Source: Burkholderia sp. Bp9142 (lineage in GTDB: Bacteria; Pseudomonadota; Gammaproteobacteria; Burkholderiales; Burkholderiaceae). Taken from it: a stretch of DNA of 64,000 nt. Below, piece after piece: positions 59,693-64,000 of the stretch (its first letter is position 1; the number at the start of each line of letters is the position of its first letter). The notes beneath the pieces were generated by a model that was given only the letters and a program-made list of their open reading frames with translations, was not told where the DNA came from and did no database searches. Location: positions 1 through 64,000 of the forward strand of contig NZ_QTPP01000007.1 in the NCBI RefSeq assembly GCF_003853415.1. Reading direction: 5' to 3'. The position numbers and the translations under genes were made by a program.

Positions 59693-60349
59693 ATGCCGAA
59701 GCTCGGACAAAGAGCTTTCGCGCGGCACGTCGGCGTCACGTTGCGCGCGGTGCAGAAGGCGATCCAGTCCGGGCGCATCGTCGTCGACAGTGACGGCAAG
59801 ATCGATGCCGACACAGCCGTTGCCGCGTGGCGCCGAAACACGGACGACTCGCGACGATCGCTGACCGACCAGGCACGCCAGACCGCAATAAATCGTGGTT
59901 CCAACGCCTCTGCCCCGGCTCCTGATGACGATGACATCGACGAAGACGAGGAAATCGGCGCCAAACCCGCTGACGCGGCAAAAGAGGATCCGTCGCTTGC
60001 GACGTATCGCGATGCTCGTGCTCAGCGCGAGATCGTGCGTCTGGAGCGCGAACGGTTGGAGTTGGAGCGCGACCGCGAAACAGTGCTGGCGCGCGATGTG
60101 GCGGAGCGCCTCGCATTCACTGCGTTTCGTACCGTGCGCGACAACGTTATGAACGTCCCCGTCCGGATCAAAGATGTTCTCGCAGCCGAGACCGATCCAG
60201 TCCGCGTGGAGATGCTGCTTGAGGAGGAGCTGGCGCGAGCGTTGGCATCGATCAACGCTGACGCGCTGTTGCAAGACACCGACGAGGATGATGACGATGG
60301 GAGCGATCGAATCGTTTCTGAAGAAGATCACGGACGCGATTCATCCTGA
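59693..60349 (+). CDS. terminase small subunit, Nu1-like
   Basis: 218 residues. N-terminal winged HTH (LGQRAFARHVGVTLRAVQKA, DADTAVAAWRRNTDDSRRSL) as in Nu1-type packaging proteins. An acidic linker (DDDDIDEDEEIG) and a helical C-terminal part for the large subunit (ERLAFTAFRTVRDNVMNVPV, EMLLEEELARALASINAD). It would bind the packaging site, possibly the repeats just upstream. Overlaps the large subunit start by 53 bp. Confidence 0.8.
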   Translation: MPKLGQRAFARHVGVTLRAVQKAIQSGRIVVDSDGKIDADTAVAAWRRNTDDSRRSLTDQARQTAINRGSNASAPAPDDDDIDEDEEIGAKPADAAKEDPSLATYRDARAQREIVRLERERLELERDRETVLARDVAERLAFTAFRTVRDNVMNVPVRIKDVLAAETDPVRVEMLLEEELARALASINADALLQDTDEDDDDGSDRIVSEEDHGRDSS

Positions 60350-62372
60350 CCGCAACGTCGGCATCGCTGAATGGGCGGAAGACAATCGCGTCCTGCCGCC
60401 GGATAGTCCGGAGCCCGGGAAGTGGCGCAACTCGCGCACGCCGTATCTGGTCGGCATCATGGATGCGCTGTCGGGTTTGCCGAGCAAGGTGACGAGGTAC
60501 GCGCACGACGACACACGGATCTTTGACAACAGTCGTGTGACGCTGGTGGCAATGCAGAAGGGCCACCAGCTCGGTGGTTCAGCCCTCGGAGAGAATTTCA
60601 TTGGGCGGGCGATTACGCAGGCCGCGGGCAATATTCTTGCAGTGTTCGCAACGCGAGACGATGCCGAGAAATGGGAGATGGACCGCTTCGAGAGCATGCG
60701 CACGTCGACGAAGGCGCTGAAGCGATTGATCCGCGACTCGAACAAGAAAGGTTCCGAGAACACGAAGCTCCGCAAGAAGTTCGCTGGTGGGATGCTGAAC
60801 CTCGTCAGCGCAATGCGGGCCGGTCGACTTAAATCGACGACTGTTCGCTACGCGCTGCTCGAGGAGGTCGACGAGTGGCAATTTAACGTCGACGGACAAG
60901 GTAATCCGGTCATGTTGACGATCAACCGGACAAGTAACTTTGGCCGCCGTGCCAAGGTATTCGCGAACAGTACACCGACCATCAAGCGGCGCTCGCAGAT
61001 CGAGGCGCTGTACGAACAGGGGGATCAGCGGCGCTATTTCGTGCATTGTCCCGAATGCAGTGCGCCGCAATTCTTCGACTGGCACAAGGGCATGAAGCGG
61101 TCGCCGAGTGATCCCTCAACTGTTCTTTACTTCTGTCAGACCGGGTGCGGCGTTGGTAGTACGGAGAGCGCCTGGAAAACCAAGGGCTATGAAAACGCGT
61201 ATTGGATGCCGACAGCGCGCGGCGCCGGTAAGGTCGCGAGCTTTCACCTAAGTGCATTGTACGCACCGCTTGGCTGGCGTCCGTGGTCCGAACTGATGGA
61301 CGACTTCGAGGCGGCGAAGACAGACACCCTGAAGATGATCGCGTTTGTGAACAACGCGCTCGCGGAGTGCTGGGAGGATAAGAGCGCGGAACTGAAGTGG
61401 GAGGCGATCAAACGTCGAGCTGAACCGTACAAGCTGCGTTCGATACCAATTGGCGCGTTGATCCTGGTGTGTTCCGTCGACACGCAGAATGACCGCCTTG
61501 AAGTGCAAACCGACGCCTACGGGCGCGGCATGCGTAACTGGACGATCGATTACGTTGTCTTTCATGGCGATCCTGCTCGGCCGGAGGTCTGGAATCAGCT
61601 CGACGCGTACCTCGAGCGAACATTCACGAACGCGTTCGGTGTCTCGATGCGCATTCAGCTCTGCGGTGTCGACTCGGGCGGTGGCCGCACGCAGGACGTA
61701 TACGACTATTGTCGGACGCGTCGCCACAAGGGTGTGTTCGCGCTCAAGGGTGCGTCGGAGAAGCACAAGCCAATTATCGGTAAGCCGACCGACGTTGACG
61801 TGACCGTGAAGGGCAAGACCTACGCGAAGGGCGTGAAGCTCTGGCCGGTCGGCACGGATACGGCCAAGAGCAGGATCTTTGGCGACTTACTCGGCGACGA
61901 GGAGCTCGAGCCGGTGGATCGACGGATGCACTTTTCGATCGACCTCGAGGACGAGTACTACGAGCAACTGACGGCGGAAGCGTACAACCCGTCGAAAGAC
62001 CGGTGGGACAAGCTCCGGAAGCGAAACGAAGCGCTCGACCTGAAGGTGTATAGCCTGGCGTGCGCATATCACCCGCGGTTGCGGCTGAACACGTACACGG
62101 ATGCGGACTGGGCCGCGCTCGAGGCGGTCATCGAGCCGCGCATCAACGATCTGTTCTCGGCTCCTGTCGGGGAATCGGCTGCCGCGCAGGATACGTCGTC
62201 CACGTCGGCCGACCCCGACGATGACGTCGCGACCGTGGTGGTTGAAGCGAGCGAGACTTCGCCGACGGTCCCGGCCGCGGTCGAGTCGCCACCTCAATCT
62301 CAGCCAGCAACGGACAGCGGCGTGCAGGGGCAGTGGATCCCGAAGCGCAAAAACTGGTTTGGAGGGCGATAG
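60297..62372 (+). CDS. terminase large subunit, GpA family
   Basis: 691 residues, the usual GpA size. Ordered landmarks: WAEDNRVLPPDSPEPGKWRN, YLVGIMDALSG, ATPase region LVAMQKGHQLGGSALGENFI (the Lys of a textbook Walker A is not obvious), RYALLEEVDEWQFN (Walker B-like), a zinc-type HCPECSAPQFF, and nuclease-domain motifs LILVCSVDTQNDRLEVQTDA and CGVDSGGGRTQDVYDYC. It cuts and translocates phage DNA into proheads. ATG at 60297 with GAGG 9 bp upstream; 60291 is an alternative. Confidence 0.93.
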   Translation: MGAIESFLKKITDAIHPDRNVGIAEWAEDNRVLPPDSPEPGKWRNSRTPYLVGIMDALSGLPSKVTRYAHDDTRIFDNSRVTLVAMQKGHQLGGSALGENFIGRAITQAAGNILAVFATRDDAEKWEMDRFESMRTSTKALKRLIRDSNKKGSENTKLRKKFAGGMLNLVSAMRAGRLKSTTVRYALLEEVDEWQFNVDGQGNPVMLTINRTSNFGRRAKVFANSTPTIKRRSQIEALYEQGDQRRYFVHCPECSAPQFFDWHKGMKRSPSDPSTVLYFCQTGCGVGSTESAWKTKGYENAYWMPTARGAGKVASFHLSALYAPLGWRPWSELMDDFEAAKTDTLKMIAFVNNALAECWEDKSAELKWEAIKRRAEPYKLRSIPIGALILVCSVDTQNDRLEVQTDAYGRGMRNWTIDYVVFHGDPARPEVWNQLDAYLERTFTNAFGVSMRIQLCGVDSGGGRTQDVYDYCRTRRHKGVFALKGASEKHKPIIGKPTDVDVTVKGKTYAKGVKLWPVGTDTAKSRIFGDLLGDEELEPVDRRMHFSIDLEDEYYEQLTAEAYNPSKDRWDKLRKRNEALDLKVYSLACAYHPRLRLNTYTDADWAALEAVIEPRINDLFSAPVGESAAAQDTSSTSADPDDDVATVVVEASETSPTVPAAVESPPQSQPATDSGVQGQWIPKRKNWFGGR

Positions 62373-62374
62373 AC

Positions 62375-62578
62375 ATGGCATTCACGCAGCAGAACCTGGA
62401 TGCGATCGAGAAAGCGATCGCATCCGGGACGCTCACAGTCGAGTACAACGGGAAGCGGATCACGTACCAGTCGACGGCGGATCTCATCCGCGTACGCAAC
62501 ATGATCAAGTCGGATCTCGAAAACCGGTCGGGGACGGGCGCATCGCGTTCGAGCATCGGCATCTATAGGCCGTACTGA
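62375..62578 (+). CDS. gpW-like head-tail joining protein
   Basis: 67 residues: LDAIEKAIASGTLTVEYNGK, RITYQSTADLIRVRNMIKSD. This is the size, position and pattern of lambda gpW, a head-completion protein. GGAGGG ribosome site before the ATG at 62375. Confidence 0.85.
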   Translation: MAFTQQNLDAIEKAIASGTLTVEYNGKRITYQSTADLIRVRNMIKSDLENRSGTGASRSSIGIYRPY

Positions 62579-62579
62579 C

Positions 62580-64000
62580 ATGAAATCCAATTTTCTTGAC
62601 CGCACGATCGAGTGGTTCGCACCACGCTACGCCGCGTCGCGCATGCGGGCTCGCATGGCGATGGACGCGGTCCGCGGCTTCGACGGTGCGAAGCGCGGGC
62701 CCCGATCGGCCGGTTGGCGAACCTCCGGCGCGAGTTCGTTGGCGGACTTGATGCCGTCGCTCGCGACGCTTCGCAATCGCGCGCGCAACCTGGTCATCAA
62801 CAATTCGCACCTGCGGCGAGCATTGAAGATTCTCGTCGCGAACGCGATCGGTACCGGCATCCAGGCGAAGTTCGCCGACGAGAAGCAGCGGAAGTCGTGG
62901 AAGCGGTGGGTGAAGTACTGCGATGCGGACGGGCTGCTCGATTTTTACGGGCTGCAGGCCAAGGCGTATCGGTCGATGAAGTTGTCGGGCGAGGTGCTGG
63001 TGCGATTCCGCCGGCGCCGAGCGAGCGACGGGCTAGAGGTGCCGCTGCAGATCCAGATTCTTGAAATCGACTACCTTGACTCACTGAAGGTCGGTGAGGT
63101 CGCTGGCGGGTTCATTCTCGCCGGTGTGCAGTTCAACCTGATCGGCCAGCGCGTCGGATATTGGCTGTTCGATCAGCATCCCGGCGAAATCGCGCAGGTG
63201 CCGAAGAACATGCAGAGCCGGTTCGTGCCAGCGAGCGAGGTGCTGCATTTGTTCGACGCTATCGACCGGCCTAATTCGGTGCGCGGGTTTCCGTGGCTCG
63301 CGTCCGCGATCTGGGCGGCACGTGATCTCGATGAATATCAGGATGCCGAGCGTATTCGAAAGAAGATCGAGGCGTGCTTCGCGGTGTTCGTCAAATCCCA
63401 GGACGATCAATTTCGGGCGGGTACTCCGGGAGTACAGAGCCCCGGCGACCCGCGCCGTGTCGAGTCGCTTTCGCCCGGCATGATCGAATATCTGCGCACC
63501 GATGAGGACGTCAGTTTCGCCGCGCCTGCGACGAACGACGGATATGAAGCGGGCGTCCGAATCGATCTCCGAGCGATTGCCGCAGGGACCGATACGACAT
63601 ACGAGCAGCTGACCGGCGACTATTCGCAGGTCAACTTCACGAGTGGTCGGATGGGAAAGATGGAGTTCAATCGCATGCTCACGCAAGAGCTATGGCTCAT
63701 CTTCATCCCCATGTTCTGCGAGGCGATTGCGGCTCAGTTCGCCGCTACGGCGTACCTCGCGGGCGTTACAGCGTCACCGGACTATGACGTGTCCTGGTCG
63801 CCGAACCGAATCGAAATGATTGATCCGCTTCGCGAGGCGAACGGGATGATCGCGTTGATCGAGGCGCGACTGAAGAGCCGGCACCAAAGCATTCGCGATC
63901 TTGGTGACGATCCGGAAGAGACCGACGCAGAGATTACGACCGACCCGTTGAACACGGAGATTCCGGAGCCGAAGGGGACGTCACCATCGGGGCGGGTGTT
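62580..64000 (+). CDS. phage portal protein, lambda family (partial, runs off window)
   Basis: 473 residues visible from the ATG at 62580; no stop before the end. NLVINNSHLRRALKILVANA, GLQAKAYRSMKLSGEVLVRF, PASEVLHLFDAIDRPNSVRG, and DTTYEQLTGDYSQVNFTSGR are hallmarks of lambda gpB-type portals, which form the dodecameric DNA gate at one prohead vertex. About 50-80 residues should be missing, judging by family length. Confidence 0.93.
   Translation, partial: MKSNFLDRTIEWFAPRYAASRMRARMAMDAVRGFDGAKRGPRSAGWRTSGASSLADLMPSLATLRNRARNLVINNSHLRRALKILVANAIGTGIQAKFADEKQRKSWKRWVKYCDADGLLDFYGLQAKAYRSMKLSGEVLVRFRRRRASDGLEVPLQIQILEIDYLDSLKVGEVAGGFILAGVQFNLIGQRVGYWLFDQHPGEIAQVPKNMQSRFVPASEVLHLFDAIDRPNSVRGFPWLASAIWAARDLDEYQDAERIRKKIEACFAVFVKSQDDQFRAGTPGVQSPGDPRRVESLSPGMIEYLRTDEDVSFAAPATNDGYEAGVRIDLRAIAAGTDTTYEQLTGDYSQVNFTSGRMGKMEFNRMLTQELWLIFIPMFCEAIAAQFAATAYLAGVTASPDYDVSWSPNRIEMIDPLREANGMIALIEARLKSRHQSIRDLGDDPEETDAEITTDPLNTEIPEPKGTSPSGRV

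Larger units (their letters stand above)
44663..64000. mobile_element. lambdoid prophage, left part (continues past window)
   Basis: Begins between tRNA-Arg and the integrase at 44878. It shows the lambda order: integrase, leftward early genes, repressor/Cro switch near 53.3 kb, rightward replication gene, late-regulator candidate, then terminase, gpW-like and portal genes running off the right end. The right attachment site is outside the window and the exact left att core could not be fixed. Confidence 0.85.

Overview
The window is high-GC DNA with the gene content and codon use of a Burkholderia chromosome, probably of the B. cepacia group. This rests on recognised families (otsA, ecotin, small Burkholderia-type lipoproteins, lambda-like prophage genes), not on a database match.

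Layout. (1) 1-10.2 kb is mostly ordinary chromosome: the end of an ABC transporter ATPase gene, two tandem paralogous lipoproteins, otsA with an overlapping P-loop ATPase, a DHA2-type MFS exporter, small surface proteins, ecotin, a TetR/SDR pair that has lost both N-termini, and a beta-helix lipoprotein. (2) 10.9-22.7 kb is a surface-glycan locus. rfbF-rfbG-rfbH make a CDP-3,6-dideoxy-4-ketohexose. They are followed by an SDR, a two-subunit transketolase, GtrA, a GtrB-like glycosyltransferase and two large polytopic membrane proteins. I infer synthesis and lipid-linked export of a rare, probably C-branched, deoxysugar. (3) 22.7-23.6 kb holds three small genes broken by frameshifts or stops. 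(4) 23.8-29.7 kb is a cluster of DJ-1/PfpI and GlxA-type proteins with a cyanamide-hydratase-like HD protein and a DUF1326/DUF2182 pair.

(5) About 30.17-44.59 kb is a P4-like satellite or integrative island next to the 3' end of a tRNA-Arg(CCT) gene. It has a P4-type integrase, an AlpA-like regulator, a string of small coupled genes and a TOPRIM/DUF927 primase-helicase. Its cargo looks defensive: an AAA ATPase (DUF3696) coupled to a PIN-like nuclease, an OLD-type ATPase/TOPRIM nuclease, a serine recombinase with a res-like site, and a DUF6602 PD-(D/E)XK-like protein. Identical integrase arm sites lie at both ends. A hairpin-plus-iteron module is present twice, once near the left end and once just after the primase, as in a P4-like replicon. 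A truncated integrase outside the left end is a relic of another island.

(6) 44.66-64.0 kb is the left part of a lambdoid prophage: integrase, leftward early operon (including a phosphoribosyltransferase and a ParB-like protein), CI/Cro-type switch with matching palindromic operators, primase-helicase carrying an FtsK-gamma-like domain, a DnaJ-type zinc protein in the position of a late antiterminator, then terminase, gpW-like and portal genes. The window ends inside the portal gene.

The least expected signal is a 13-bp palindrome, CAAAGTNACTTTG. By eye it occurs four times exactly and twice with one mismatch. All copies lie in the satellite and the prophage, and I saw none in the 30 kb of chromosomal DNA to the left. 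All coordinates and homologies come from reading the sequence; no searches were run.
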